Shown: positions 39,601-50,568 of the stretch, one piece after another
How positions within the stretch are numbered: the stretch's first letter is position 1
How the letters are laid out: every line of letters starts with the position of its first letter
Source: Helopsaltes ochotensis
Lineage: Eukaryota; Chordata; Aves; Passeriformes; Locustellidae
Reading direction: 5' to 3'
Assembly: GCA_013400155.1 (NCBI GenBank)
Contig: VXBM01000195.1
Location: forward strand, 108,430 to 172,429
DNA: 64,000 bases
Program-made: the position numbers and the translations under genes
The notes under the pieces: generated by a model
The model's database searches: none
Seen by the model: only the letters and a program-made list of their open reading frames with translations
What the model was told of the DNA's origin: nothing

Positions 39601-42600
39601 CATGACGAGCTGTTGTTCAGTTCTTTGGATTTCCCTGTGGCTGTTCTTCCTTCAGTCAGGGACTGTTTCTCCTCTCTGTTCCCCAGTGCTGTTGGCAACC
39701 AGCTTCTCACAGTGCTGAAGGTTGAGAGAGGCTGCCAACGTACAAATTGTGGCCAGGCTGAGTTACTAAATCTGTAGGATTATGTAGTCTGACTAATCCA
39801 CAAGTAATCCCTGTCCTTCTGCTGCAGGCTTACCGATACCTCACCCCATATACCCCCATCTGCATTGCAAAAGCTGTGAAGAACGCAGCGGAAACAGAAG
39901 GCATGAGAAGAGCACATGTAAGTGAAGCCTTGAATGTCTCCTTGCACATGGCAACAGGTTTGCTTTACCTTTAGGGAAAGAAATAACATTTTCCATTCCG
40001 TTTTAATGTTTTGGAGAAAAACAAACAAGAATTTGGGTGGCAGGATAAAAAAGGTTTTCTGTCAGACATCTACTGCACTTGAAGCAGGTTTCTTGCTTGT
40101 TTTGCATTCCCTTGAAGAACAACATTTGCAATAGTGTGAGGGAACAGCCTTGCTCTGTGGGAAGGCTGTGTAGACTTGAGAAACGTTATTTGCAGTGTGG
40201 GCCCTTAAAGGGATGTTCTTTCCCCTTTGCTGGTTCTGTTGTCTTTGTCAGTGGAGTTTTCATATTGTTATCACTTGAATAAACACAGCCTAAAGAACAC
40301 AAAAATTCTTCGACACATGGTGCAAAGCTCAGGCCAAGATGTTCAGAAGCAGCCAGTGTCCTCAAAGCACTCTTTTAGTATTGTCATCATGACACTGGAA
40401 ATGAGGCTGATTTCCCAGGAAGCTTCGTATTTTCAATCAAAGAAAGCTGCCTGTGAAACAGGTTCATAGTGGGGCTGAATTTTTCTCTTATTTATTTCCT
40501 GTTAGTTTTCAAACAGCAGTTTTCACAATAAGAGAAATGTGCCAGTTGAAGCAGAGCTGGCAGTTTTGGGCTTGTCCCATATTTTCTGCAGCTTCTTGGG
40601 AACCAGTACTTTCTATTTCAGTGCTTTTCTCTCCCTCTTAGTTAAGGGGAAGTAAAAAGAATTGAACTGAGGAGAGGCACTTTGTCACCTGCCACCTGAG
40701 AACAAAATTGTGCCTTGTTCTTGTACACATCTCCTGCTTCTTGCCCCTACATGCTGTAGGCATGTAGAAAAATAAAGGAACAAAAAAGGGGGTCATAAAG
40801 CAAGAGAGCCAGAAGCTGTGTGACAGAGACTGTGTGGTGGCCATGTGCCCAAAGGACGTTTCCCTGTCATATCACCAGATGTGTTGTGAGATTGCCTTCT
40901 GCCATCTGAGATGCAAGATCTTGGCTGTTAAAGCAAAATAGTCTTGAAAGTGATGTGTGGGGTAAAGCCAGACTTCACACAGTAAGATGTGTCCCAACAG
41001 TAATTATTAACATTCATTTAACTCTCCAGATACATTTCTAGTTTTTATATTAATTACAGGGTGCAAAACCTGAAAACATCTCTTGGATCAACTCTTAGTT
41101 TGTGTTTCTGAAACTCATAGGTTGGATTCTTTTGCATCAAAACCCGTTTATACTGAGGCTTGATAAATCTTTCTCCTTCTCAATTCCCTTTTTTTTTGTG
41201 CCTATCTTAACATAGATTAAAGATGCTGTTGCCCTGTGTGAGCTCTTCAACTGGCTGGAAAAGGAGGTATTGTATAAATTTTTTTTAACTTGGAGGTTCT
41301 ATTGGTGTGTAAAATTCTTCATTGGCATAAACTTCTTGTTAGTCTTTATAGTGCCTTTACTAAAAGTGGGGAAGCAGTTGGGGGTTTATCTGGTGGTTTG
41401 GATTTTTTTGCCAGGATTTCAAACATGCTTTTATCCAAGGCTGAATTAATTTTTTTGAAAAAAAATTGTCCCATTTATTTTACACAGACCAAAGCTCAAA
41501 CAATTGAGAAATGACCTGAGCAGGTTTAGTGTAGAGTTAATGCTGTCTTGTGCTGGTTTGGTAGTGTAAATCATGAAATAATATTCAGCTTCATATGATA
41601 ATTTGGAATTATTCTCATGATAATCAGCCAGTATGAACAAATTTGGCATTTATGAATGGGAGGTGCAGTGAAAATGGGATAAAAACAAATTACTTGTGTA
41701 TTCACTGCATTAGAAGTACACAGTGGATGTGCAGAGTGCCAAGTGTTAGCAGCAACTTACTAAGACATGCCACTGCAGGTTTGAGTCTATTAACTTTATT
41801 TATGGAGAAGGCTTGATGACTTCCAGAAGGTGCCTTTTTACATGTCTGAGTACCTCAAGAAGTCAGCCTCAGGGGTTATGAAACCTAGCTCTTGCCCTGA
41901 TTTGCCTGTTTTCCAGTCCAAGGGAAGCTGTGTCATAGGTTTGAATTTATCAAATGCCTAAAGTAAAGTTTAACACACTTTTATTTTTTCTGCAACTGCT
42001 TCCATTCCTGATTTAAAAGCATAAAGTTTCTAACAGCATGGGCTGTTCAAGAGAACTATTTAAGCTTAGTGTCACCTGACTGAAGAGATGTTGCCTTGTG
42101 AGATGTTGCCTCTGCACATCTCAGTGCAGTTAGTGCTGCACTGACTGCTCCCTAGTCATGGTTCAGTGATCTTCCTGTGACCATCTTCCTTCTTCTCAAA
42201 TGCCCTGCACAGTATTGCTGGCTTTGTGTTTGTCATTACTGAGGAATGAGGACAGAAAACCTGGAAAGAAGTCACTTCCAGGGTTTTGTAAAGCACAGAC
42301 AAGACCCAGTATTTAAGCATACAGCGTTTTCTTTGCTTGTTGTGCACTGATCCAACCCATATCCTTTGTCCACCAGGTTCCAAAGGGAACAGTGACAGAA
42401 ATAGTTGCTGCAGACAAAGCAGAGGAGTTCCGCAGGTAAAAAGTAAATCTACTCTGAGAAGGTTTTCTGCATGGCATTTTTTATCCGTTGTTTTTATTTT
42501 ATTTTTTAGAAATGTATCTCACTTAGAGATACATTTTACCTGAGGACAAATCTTTACTAATGAATTTCTTGAAAACTTGAAAGAGTTGGGAAGAATTGGG

Positions 42601-45600
42601 TCTCTTGGGAGATACAAGTCCCAGCCCACTGGATCCTGTCCACTTTCCCTTTGAGATAGCAATGAGGAGTACTGCAGGTTAGGACACTTAAATAAATACA
42701 AGACAGTTGCTTCTTTACCATAGAGAAATGTATGTAAAAGTTAATATTTCTTCCTCTTCTGATATAGAAGGAACACCATTTATTTTGAGAGTTACTCCCA
42801 TATGTACATCAGCAGAACCTCTGAAATGCCTCTGAGTAAATAAGTAGCAAAGTAGAAACTGCTCAGCACATCTCTTCCTGGGTGATTTGGGTAGTGAATT
42901 TTCTTCTTTAAGAAAAGAGTAGATCTGGAAAACGGGTTTCCACATGGTTGGGAGAAGAGGGTTTCAAATTGTACATTTCTTCTACCCAAATGGCCTTCTT
43001 CAGGTGGCTTTCAAGGCCAAGGGGAAAGCTGAGGTGATGTGAAATTGGGGATAGGGCACTCCAGGTGCCCTAGGTGCTTGGTGTGCTTCTCCCACTTGTG
43101 CTGTAGTGATCACAATCTTTTCTTTCAGTCAGCAGAAAGACTTTGTTGAATTGAGTTTTGCTACCATATCAAGCACAGGTCCAAATGGAGCCATCATTCA
43201 CTACAAGTAAGAGAAACACAGCTTCTCCTTTCATCCTTCAGCAAACATGGTTGGAATGAGCTGTCTTGCCTCTGCGTGGAGTCACAACTGAGTACTCCAG
43301 GGAGATGTTGCTTGCTATCTTTCTTTACTCCACATGTAAAGATCTTTCCCTGCTGGCAGCATGCATGTACTATGATGCTGATCTGCTCAGGGCCATAGAA
43401 AAGGGCTATTTTGGGGCTGGAAGTCTGGGAAGGATGAGTATGAAGTGCCACAACTGTTCTGAAATACATCCAGAAACAGATGTTGAGGGTTTTGCTGGAA
43501 GCAGCAAAGCTCTGTACTGTAGTGCTATTTGCTGTATACAAATCCTCTCCTTGGTATGATCCCTGGCCCAGCATGTGTGGGATTTCCATCACTGCCACAA
43601 GAAATCAGAGCTGGCACATCCAAGCTTGCACCTAGTATGGTTTCTGGACTGCAGACATGGGCTGGAGACCTTAAAACAGTGGAACAAAAACCTTTGTGTT
43701 TAACTGAACAGGCCAGTTCCTGAGACCAACAGAACGCTGTCAGTGAACGAGATCTACCTCCTGGACTCAGGAGCACAGTACAAGTGAGTGGATGCATGGT
43801 GCTGAACTGCCAGGTGTTCTTTTCTCCATGACCTCTGCAGGTTCAGCTCACATTTACCTTGGCAAGCAAGTTTTGAGTCAACAGCAGATCAGGGCTGCTG
43901 ACAGGCCTTGCTGGGGTCAGGGACAAGATGTCAAAGTACAGTTCCCATCTGAGTCCCATTCATCCCTGGTGTGATGGAAGCTGTCTAGCTTTGATACAGG
44001 TTTTGATATAAAGTTGCCGGAACAGGGAGCAGGCCTGACTGCCCTGGCTTAGCCTTGGCCTGCCCACTCAGCAGCCTGCACAGCTGGGTGAGGCACCCAC
44101 CCTGCCAGGATCTGCCCTGTGGGCAGATTTGACTGATACTGAGGTCAGAACAAGGTAGGGTGAAGAAGCAGGACAGCACTGCCTTGTGGTGCTCTCTGCC
44201 TTTTCAGAGAGAGTCAGTGTCAGGGTTCCTCATCCCAGTAGCCACTTGGGTCTTGGGTATGTTTTTGGGAAGGCATCATGTCTGAAAACTCACTCAATGC
44301 TGTTTTGACAGTGCCATTCAGTGGCCTCAGTTCCTTTACTGTGGAACTCTTGACTCCATGGAAAATGAAAGAAGGGATGTTTTTAACCAGTGTAAATAGA
44401 TGAGAAGTGGCTTGTTCAGGAAGACACAAGACGAGCCTGGCTGCTCCTTTGAGATGAGCTTTGTCTTTAGAGCTATGCCTTTTTGTTATGTCAGTCAGGA
44501 AGAGCTTTGAAAAAGAACCATACAGACATCCTTTGATAAGGTTTTTACAAGAAGATCTTTTTTCCTCCCCTCTGATGGCCTAATTAACGATTTCCTTAGT
44601 GCCACTATGAAAAGCAGCCCTTTGGATACAATGTAAGCTGGACATCAATGGCACTTACCACAGCATTGTGACAGGGATGCTTTGCTTGTCCCTGCTGAGA
44701 AGTTAAACCGTGAGTTCTTTGTGACCACGGCCTGTGTGTGCTGGGGAAGAGCACAGGGACAGGAGTGAGCGTTTCAAAGGGAACTCGTTATTTCAAGGGC
44801 CATTGTGTTTTTGACAGCAGGCTCAAAATGCTATTTGCAGACGGAACTTAGAGCCAGTTTCTGACGTATTGGATTAACCCCTATCCACATGCAGGATGAT
44901 TTATAGAAATCTTAGCACAAGACATCCTGAGGATGAAAGGGATACTATCCTTGCTTACACTTCCCTTTTCTGAGCTGGTAGGTGTCATTTTTGCAAAAAT
45001 GTGTTTTTTAAAGCTGTTAATGAATCGACTACCATACAAATAGGCTAAATTTGGCCTGTTCTCAGTGGAAGGGTACCAGTTGCTAAACCTCAAATTAGCA
45101 TCATTTTTATGAGCAGTTTAGATTCTGATTGGGGAAGAGCATTGGGATGCTTATGGTTGAAAGATAACAGTTTGAATTATAAATCATTATGGCTACATCT
45201 GGGGCATTGTGTTCAGGAATTTTTGAGATTAGGAGTGGTTACATCATCAGTCTTGTGTAGCACAGAGCAGATGACTTTATCCATTTATGAGCTTGGTTAT
45301 TTTGCTGCACTGTGACTGGGTTTTCTGTGCATTCTCACTTTGATATTTTTTTTTCCTTCATCCCCTTGGTTCCTGCATCTTTGTTTGCCTCTGAAGAGAT
45401 GGTACAACAGATGTGACCAGGACAATGCATTTTGGCACACCATCAGCCTATGAAAAGGTAAGTTGGGATCACAGTGTGGTTTGTGATCTGACCCTTATTA
45501 GAGATACTAGAAATTAGTAATGTGCCCTATTGCTATGCAGTCAAAGTTCTCTATCGAGTTACCATTTATTTACCAGTATGTGGCAGCATTTGGACTGAAA

Positions 45601-48600
45601 AGGAGACTGTCATACTTCAGGCTTTCAAAATATAAACTGTTTTAGAGAATTGACACTTTTCTATCTTAAAATGCATAGCTCTCATCTGAAAAACAGCATG
45701 TTTCCTCTAAGAAATAAGAAAATCGGCAGACTGAGGATAAACATTACTGTTTGTCCAATAAGGGAGCTGGGGGTTCTAATTTAGTGCAAAGCTCAGTGTC
45801 TGATGCAAGGCTCCAGTCAGATTGTGCCCAGTGTACAATATAAAAAATCAGTCTCAGACTTACCTGGAAAGGTCTGTGTTGGAAATTTAACAATGTAGTT
45901 TTGTTTATTTTAAATTGCTTCTTTAACTTTTTACTAGTCTTAACTAAATCTAATTTCGTTATTATAGTGCACTTAGTGACAAAAATGTGCTGTAGGGTAT
46001 GCCCAGGAAGTAAAAGTACAGCCACAAAGAAAATCAGTCATGTAGATCAGGTGAGTGTTGCTGCTAAACCTGCAGTCTGAGTTTGTGATAGTCTCTCTGT
46101 AATTACTGGAGAGGGATCTTCAGAGTGATTTAAACTCCTTTTGCTTGTGGTTTGCTTTGGCATTACCAGCCACAGGAGAGCAGAAGGTTTTCCATATCCT
46201 CCACAATTTGCTACAAGATGCATCCTTTCTTTCCCCTCTTGGGGAATACAAAGCTTTTCCTTTCCCTCTGTACTTATGGCACACATTTCTTTGACAGGAA
46301 TGCTTCACGTATGTCCTGAAGGGACACATAGCTGTGAGTGCAGCCATCTTCCCAAATGGAACCAAAGGTGGGTTGGTGAGTTGGAGTGTTTTCATCTCTG
46401 AAGAACTATTAATTGGTCCAAGAACAGTATGATTGACAGGTCTAGGCAGATTAGGCAGATGTTGATGTAACTGTCTGTTTCCATCACAACAGTTTGGATT
46501 CTGGATTACTGATGCCTTCTCTCTCAGCATCAACCAGTGCTGAAAATTCTGAGGGGGGCTGTCTGAAGAATGTTAGAAGTGGTCTGGCTCTAGGGTGATA
46601 GTGACTTTCATCGGCCAGTGGCACTCTAACACATGTATTTGGAGGTTGTCTTTATTCTTTACTAATGGCCCTATCAAAGTGAGAGGTCACTTTCCACCTT
46701 CATAAGGACTGGCTAAGTCTCTTCCAATTACTGTGGAATCTCTTGTATCAGTGGGAAAATACATGGGAAAATGATACACAAAGGAGCTGTTTTTATTTTG
46801 TGTGGGAGTTGTGACATATCATCCACCTCTGGTGAATTTGTAACAGTTTCTTTCTCCCTGGTCACACCTTATACCAAACCAGCTCTTTTTAGAGATTTCT
46901 TTAGTTTGCATTCTTGGGTAGCAAGTTAAAAGCAACTGCACAGTGCTATGAGAAACCCAAGCTGAAATTGAAGGGTATCTGAACATGGATACATGGGCTT
47001 GGTGTTCACATGCAGGCAACAGAAATTCTGTGCCCACTGGTTGAAACTGTGTGAAATGAGTGGCCTTCCAGGCAAGAAGCCTGGCTGATTAGTCCAAATA
47101 GAATTGGCAGGTATCCTGTTTTCTGTTCAGTAAGTGCAGCTCCTTTTAAGACAGGTACTGAATTCTCTGTGGGACTTTTAACCATTAGATTCTTTCCTGA
47201 AAATGTCAGTAGAACAAGCAGCAGTGCAATGTTTCTGTTACAACCATCTCTTGAAGACCTGTGTAATGGAAGAGAGAAAGGCTCTTTAGCCGAGGAAGGG
47301 ATTGAGTGTCAGAATTGCCAAATCTGCCCTGTACCTTCTAGCCATCCAATGAGTTGCTTTCTTTCTGGGTGATGAGGCTTTTTGAGGCGGTGGTGGTCAC
47401 TTTTTTTTGTTTGGGGTGGTTTTTGTTTTTTTTTTTTTTGCATGTTTCCTGGGTTTGAACCTTCAGTGTGATTATCAGGGTCTCTGGGGGAACCTGACTT
47501 GATTGAATTCTTTCTCCGTCTGTCTACAGGTCACCTTCTAGACTCCTTTGCCCGCTCTGCCTTGTGGGACTGTGGCTTGGATTACCTGCACGGGACAGGA
47601 CACGGAGTTGGCTCTTTCCTAAATGTACATGAGGGTCCTTGCGGCATTAGCTACAAAACCTTTGCAGACGAGCCCTTGGAGGCTGGCATGATTGTCTCTG
47701 ATGGTATTTAGCACTCTCTGGTCACTGGGGAGGGACCAAGCTCTTTAAGATTAAGAGGGAATAAATGTGACAGTGATGTAAAGGAAAGGCTGGATCAAAA
47801 GCTCTGGGCCTGCATCCTCAGCTCGCTGTTGTTGTCGTTTTAGCTCTCTAGGTAAAGACCCTGACATTACCTTTTCACCTTCCATGAAGCACCTTTGCAG
47901 TGGGGTGCTGAGGGCTGCTTCCTGCTCTCTACAGCACAGGCCTCAGAAGAGCTGTGCTGGCCAGCTGGCTCTGGCATACTGTGGAAGAGCTGGCTGCAGT
48001 ACAAGGTGGACACCAAGCTTTCAGGAGCTAATCCTGTCTTTGCTATGGGCTATTTGAGGCAGCTGTTAAATCTGTGCATGCCTTATTCTTCCAGCAGTAA
48101 ATTAACAGCCTGCTGGGGTTTGCTGAGAGACTTACATTTCTTCAGGGCTGTGAAGTCCTCTTAGGAAGTCAGGGGAACAGTCTCTGAAAGAGTGTTTTGT
48201 GGAAGGGTTACCCACCTGCCTTTCAGAAGACATTAATATTTTCAGTGTTTCTGGTATTTGAACACAAGTATTCTGTGTTCTCTCTTGAATTCCAAGGAGA
48301 TTCTGAAGCTTGAGGGCTGTCTGTCTTGTTTCTTCTCTCTTTGAGAACTTCTGCTGTCACCTTGCTCGGGGCTTCTGTGCGGATTTAGTTGCATCAGAAA
48401 TTTGTTTGCCTCTGTGGTTGCCTGATGTCAAGATTGCTTAGTGATTTCAGTGGACTAGAGACATAGAGGGGAAGTTTGGCCATAGGGAATAAGTACTTGC
48501 AGAGTGCAGCAATGTGGCTTAGTTAATTACTCTCTGTTTCTGCAGAGCCTGGCTATTATGAAGATGGGTCCTTTGGGATCCGAATAGAAAACGTCGTCCT

Positions 48601-50568
48601 CGTGATCCCTGCTGAAACCAAGGTGAATGACCTGCTCAAGATGCACCTTTCTCCATGAACTGCTGGTTATAAAACTTAAAAGTACTGGGACTTGAGGTGG
48701 GACCATGGTGCAGACAGTTAAATCCTACTGAAGATTCCTGGTCTCCAAAACTCCTTATTTATGAACACTGGTTCTAAGTCTCCCTTGATAATGGGAGCAC
48801 AGAAGACAGTTTTGCTTCTGCAGAGTTTCCATGGGTTGAAATATGTGTGTGAGAGTTGTTTTAAATTGTTTTCTGTCTGTGTATTGAAGCAACTTTATTC
48901 AACCCCTTGGAGTCATTGCTGTAGAACTGGTTGATCTCAAGTTGGGATTTTCCTCTCTGGTAGGGAGCCCTCAGTGGCAGTAGAAACAAAACTACAGACA
49001 GATTTTGACATTATAGTTGCCAGTCTGGCTGGGTTATGCTTTTAGAAATGCTACACTGAAAATGATCATATAGTCATCAAGCTGAAGTCCTGTACAATGG
49101 TGACCTTTAGAAAGGGACCATTGAAAGAAGCACCAAAGGTTTATATCGAGATTCTTTGCTTGAGCTGTAAGAAAATTGTTACTGTAAGTTACTAGCCTCT
49201 CATCTGAATGTTACCTTGGTTATTCTGTAGTGATGACATAACCAAGGAGTAAGCATGATCTGGGTGGAGCTATTTCTAAAATTGTATAACCTCTTTGTCT
49301 TTCTGCTGCAGTACAATTTCAAAAACAGAGGGAGCCTGACCTTTGAACCCTTAACGCTGGTTCCAATCCAGACGAAAATGATCGATGTTAATTTGCTGAC
49401 AGAAAAGGAGGTAAGTACAACAGGTTTGCATTGCCTTCTCTGCACTAGAACCAGCTTATTCTGTTCTGTTTGCAAGAGCCACTGGCCTTTGTTCCTTTTC
49501 ATAGATCCAGAGAGCAATCCTGAGCACTCTGACTTATTTTTAAGCTTGACCCACTTTGAAGTGAGGGGATGAGCTAAGCAAGCTTTTCAGACATCCTTCC
49601 TATCTACATGAAGACAGTGAGGATCCCACCAATTATCTTGTTTAGGTAGTTCCCTTAGTATGATACTTGCTGCTATCATCTATTTTCCTACTCCTGCCTC
49701 AATTTGGTTCTGGCAAGTGTCTGTCTCACCATGCCATCTCCCCAAGGACTATAGTGATGACTATTTCATCTTGTCTGCATCAGCTTGTGACCAGCCCCAT
49801 TCAGGCACACCCCATTGCTCAGTACACAGGAAGTCTGAGCAGACTTCTCTGATACCTGCTCAGCAGCATCTATTTCATGAATAGCTTTCTGTTTGAATCT
49901 CCCACTACCTTCTCCCTGGCATATTTCATCCTGTTTCTCTACTATACTCCTTATTTTACCTCAGCACATCCTCCTTTTTGGAATGAAAACCCTGTTTTGC
50001 ATTTCCATTTGCTGAATAGGGTTGTGAAGGGTACCAAGACCTGCCCTAGGGTTACCTGTGCAGATCAATAGGGCGGCTTGTGCCTCGGGAGTGCATTGTC
50101 CAGTTACAATTTTGCAAAGCTATTTATTAAACTGTGCCAAGGTAACTATTCAGATTTGCTGGAGGCAGTGATTTGCAGAGACTTTACTTGTCAGCTGAAT
50201 TGACCCTTGGCTCCTCTGAATACCCAGGACGAATTGCTTCAGTTCCTACCCTCATCAAATTTACAAGTCACTTCTGTATAATAGAGACCTGTCTCTTCAG
50301 GACAAGACTGCAGCCCAGCCTAACAGCTCAGACCCAAAGAACACAAGGGCCTACAAATGTTTTTGGCTGTACGTGACTTGTAAGGTCACGAACTCTGTTC
50401 TGTGTTTATGCTGAGTGTCCTACCCCTCCCTCTCTGCAGTGTACCTGGGTGAACGAGTACCATCAGAAGTGCAGGGAGGTGGTTGGAGCAGAGCTGGAGA
50501 GGCAAGGCCGGCACGAAGCTCTTCGGTGGCTCCTCAGGGAGACAGAGCCTCTGGCCAGAGTTCAGTAG
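24528..50568 (+). CDS. XPNPEP1: XPNPEP1, cytosolic X-prolyl aminopeptidase 1 (aminopeptidase P1), full coding span of 19 exons
   Basis: The enzyme removes the N-terminal residue from peptides whose second residue is proline, for example bradykinin. It is a Mn-dependent cytosolic homodimer of the M24B (pita-bread fold) family. The 19 exons listed separately sum to 1,872 nt, giving 623 residues plus a TAG stop; this equals the length of the human 623-residue form as I remember it. Domain order: first creatinase-like N domain (about 5-155), second N domain (about 160-318), catalytic M24 domain (about 320-540) and C-terminal M24 extension (about 549-615). Expected metal ligands are all present: D415, D426, H489, E523 and E537, with H395, H485 and H498 at the active site. 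Every intron is GT-AG and every phase matches. The start ATG at 24528 has A at -3, and no stop blocks the frame just upstream, so a longer isoform is possible. No frameshift or premature stop is seen. Introns range from 282 bp to 5.5 kb. Confidence 0.97.
24645..30186 (+). other. largest XPNPEP1 intron (5.5 kb)
   Basis: GT...AG, between coding exons 1 and 2. It starts with an ATGG repeat. No transposon, RNA gene or nested gene is recognised in it. Its length makes it the likeliest place for intronic regulatory elements. Confidence 0.7.
24647..24662. repeat. (ATGG)4 tetranucleotide repeat at a splice donor
   Basis: Four ATGG units begin two bases inside the intron, so the donor hexamer GTATGG runs into the repeat. 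Confidence 0.95.
30187..30250 (+). CDS. XPNPEP1: XPNPEP1 coding exon 2 (residues 40-60, 61 split)
   Basis: Bounded by TTCTAG and GCAG|GTACCT. It reads SEYIAPCDCRRAF...GFDGSA, the family's conserved N-terminal strand with the FDGSAG motif completed in the next exon. It ends in phase 1. Confidence 0.96.
31920..32024 (+). CDS. XPNPEP1: XPNPEP1 coding exon 3 (residues 61-95, 96 split)
   Basis: The acceptor is CTGCCTAG and the donor ATGG|GTATGC. It contains AMWTDGRYFLQA, a hallmark of aminopeptidase P N domains, and NWTLMKMG at the end. Phase 1 on both sides. Confidence 0.97.
32307..32399 (+). CDS. XPNPEP1: XPNPEP1 coding exon 4 (residues 96-126, 127 split)
   Basis: The acceptor follows a T-rich tract and CCTTGAAG; the donor is GCAG|GTTGGT. 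It reads LKDTPTQEDWLVSVLPEG..., essentially the mammalian sequence. The preceding intron (282 bp) is the shortest in the gene and contains a 16-bp direct repeat around 32196-32222. Confidence 0.96.
33087..33230 (+). CDS. XPNPEP1: XPNPEP1 coding exon 5 (residues 127-174, 175 split)
   Basis: Acceptor TTGGCAG and donor ACAG|GTGAGA. It encodes the end of the first N domain (DQWKRMSKALRSAGHDL) and the linker with PVKENLID and IWTD. The 48 codons plus one base keep phase 1. Confidence 0.96.
33581..33676 (+). CDS. XPNPEP1: XPNPEP1 coding exon 6 (residues 175-206, 207 split)
   Basis: Acceptor TTTTGCAG and donor GCAT|GTAAGT. It begins the second N domain with SWRDKI and carries MAERKVMWFVVTALDE. The last base joins the next exon to make the conserved Trp of the AWLFNLRG motif. 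Confidence 0.96.
35905..35986 (+). CDS. XPNPEP1: XPNPEP1 coding exon 7 (residues 207-233, 234 split)
   Basis: Acceptor TTTTTCAG and donor TCAG|GTGCTT. It encodes the (W)LFNLRGSDVEYNPVF motif that is diagnostic of aminopeptidase P. It ends in phase 2, and the split codon AG|G gives Arg before LFIDGD. Confidence 0.96.
36935..37145 (+). CDS. XPNPEP1: XPNPEP1 coding exon 8 (residues 234-304)
   Basis: The largest coding exon (211 nt), acceptor TTTCTCAG and donor CCAAG|GTCAGT. It finishes the second N domain: LFIDGDR, SILSEL and KVWLSDKASYAL. This stretch shows the most substitutions from the mammalian protein as I recall it, as expected for the least constrained domain. It ends in phase 0. Confidence 0.96.
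39828..39917 (+). CDS. XPNPEP1: XPNPEP1 coding exon 9 (residues 305-334)
   Basis: Acceptor CTGCTGCAG and donor CAT|GTAAGT. It encodes exactly 30 codons including PYTPICIAKAVKN and EGMRRAH, the entry into the catalytic M24 domain. Confidence 0.96.
41216..41266 (+). CDS. XPNPEP1: XPNPEP1 coding exon 10 (residues 335-351)
   Basis: A 51-nt micro-sized exon of 17 codons, IKDAVALCELFNWLEKE, with acceptor TTAACATAG and donor GAG|GTATTG. It is too short to stand out as an open reading frame and was found by homology and phase. It is the first helix region of the catalytic domain. Confidence 0.96.
42085..42111. repeat. 15-bp-period direct repeat in intron 10
   Basis: GAGATGTTGCCT occurs twice, separated by TGT. 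Confidence 0.85.
42377..42435 (+). CDS. XPNPEP1: XPNPEP1 coding exon 11 (residues 352-370, 371 split)
   Basis: Acceptor CACCAG and donor GCAG|GTAAAA. It encodes VPKGTVTEI and DKAEEFR. The split codon AG|T gives Ser371 where the human protein has Arg as I recall it. Confidence 0.95.
42510..42536. repeat. perfect 11-bp-arm inverted repeat in intron 11
   Basis: AAATGTATCTC (42510-42520) and GAGATACATTT (42526-42536) flank the loop ACTTA, 75 bp after exon 11. It would fold as a stable stem in RNA or single-stranded DNA. Confidence 0.95.
43129..43206 (+). CDS. XPNPEP1: XPNPEP1 coding exon 12 (residues 371-396, 397 split)
   Basis: Acceptor TCTTTCAG and donor ACAA|GTAAGA. It carries FATISSTGPNGAIIHY, in which His395 is the expected substrate-binding or catalytic histidine of the family. 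Phase 2 on both sides. Confidence 0.96.
43712..43783 (+). CDS. XPNPEP1: XPNPEP1 coding exon 13 (residues 397-420, 421 split)
   Basis: Acceptor CTGAACAG and donor ACAA|GTGAGT. It contains LLDSGAQY, where Asp415 is the first metal ligand of the M24 site. Confidence 0.97.
45397..45457 (+). CDS. XPNPEP1: XPNPEP1 coding exon 14 (residues 421-441)
   Basis: Acceptor CTCTGAAG and donor AAAAG|GTAAGT. It encodes DGTTDVTRTMHFGTP, where Asp426 is the bridging metal ligand. The exon closes in phase 0. Confidence 0.97.
46298..46367 (+). CDS. XPNPEP1: XPNPEP1 coding exon 15 (residues 442-464, 465 split)
   Basis: Acceptor TTTGACAG and donor AAAG|GTGGGT. It reads ECFTYVLKGHIAVSAAIFP, a conserved helix-strand unit of the catalytic domain, ending in phase 1. 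Confidence 0.96.
47401..47439. repeat. poly-T tract in intron 15
   Basis: Two T runs of 8 and about 15 bases separated by a G/T-rich spacer, about 90 bp upstream of the exon 16 acceptor. Confidence 0.95.
47530..47703 (+). CDS. XPNPEP1: XPNPEP1 coding exon 16 (residues 465-522, 523 split)
   Basis: Acceptor GTCTACAG and donor GATG|GTATTT. It carries LHGTGHGVGSFLNVHEGP, with His485, the metal ligand His489 and His498. This is the clearest aminopeptidase P signature in the window. The acceptor is preceded, about 90 bp upstream, by a long poly-T tract. Confidence 0.98.
48546..48622 (+). CDS. XPNPEP1: XPNPEP1 coding exon 17 (residues 523-548)
   Basis: Acceptor TTCTGCAG and donor CCAAG|GTGAAT. It encodes EPGYYEDGSFGIRIENVV, supplying the last two metal ligands, Glu523 and Glu537. 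Confidence 0.98.
49312..49410 (+). CDS. XPNPEP1: XPNPEP1 coding exon 18 (residues 549-581)
   Basis: Acceptor GCTGCAG and donor GGAG|GTAAGT. It encodes the start of the C-terminal M24 extension: SLTFEPLTLVPIQTKMID. Confidence 0.97.
50440..50568 (+). CDS. XPNPEP1: XPNPEP1 last coding exon 19 (residues 582-623 and stop)
   Basis: Acceptor TCTCTGCAG at 50439. It encodes the C-terminal helix ending ...ETEPLARVQ and a TAG stop at 50566-50568. The extreme C-terminus diverges from mammals as I recall it, but the total length is the same. Confidence 0.95.
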   Translation, partial: CTWVNEYHQKCREVVGAELERQGRHEALRWLLRETEPLARVQ

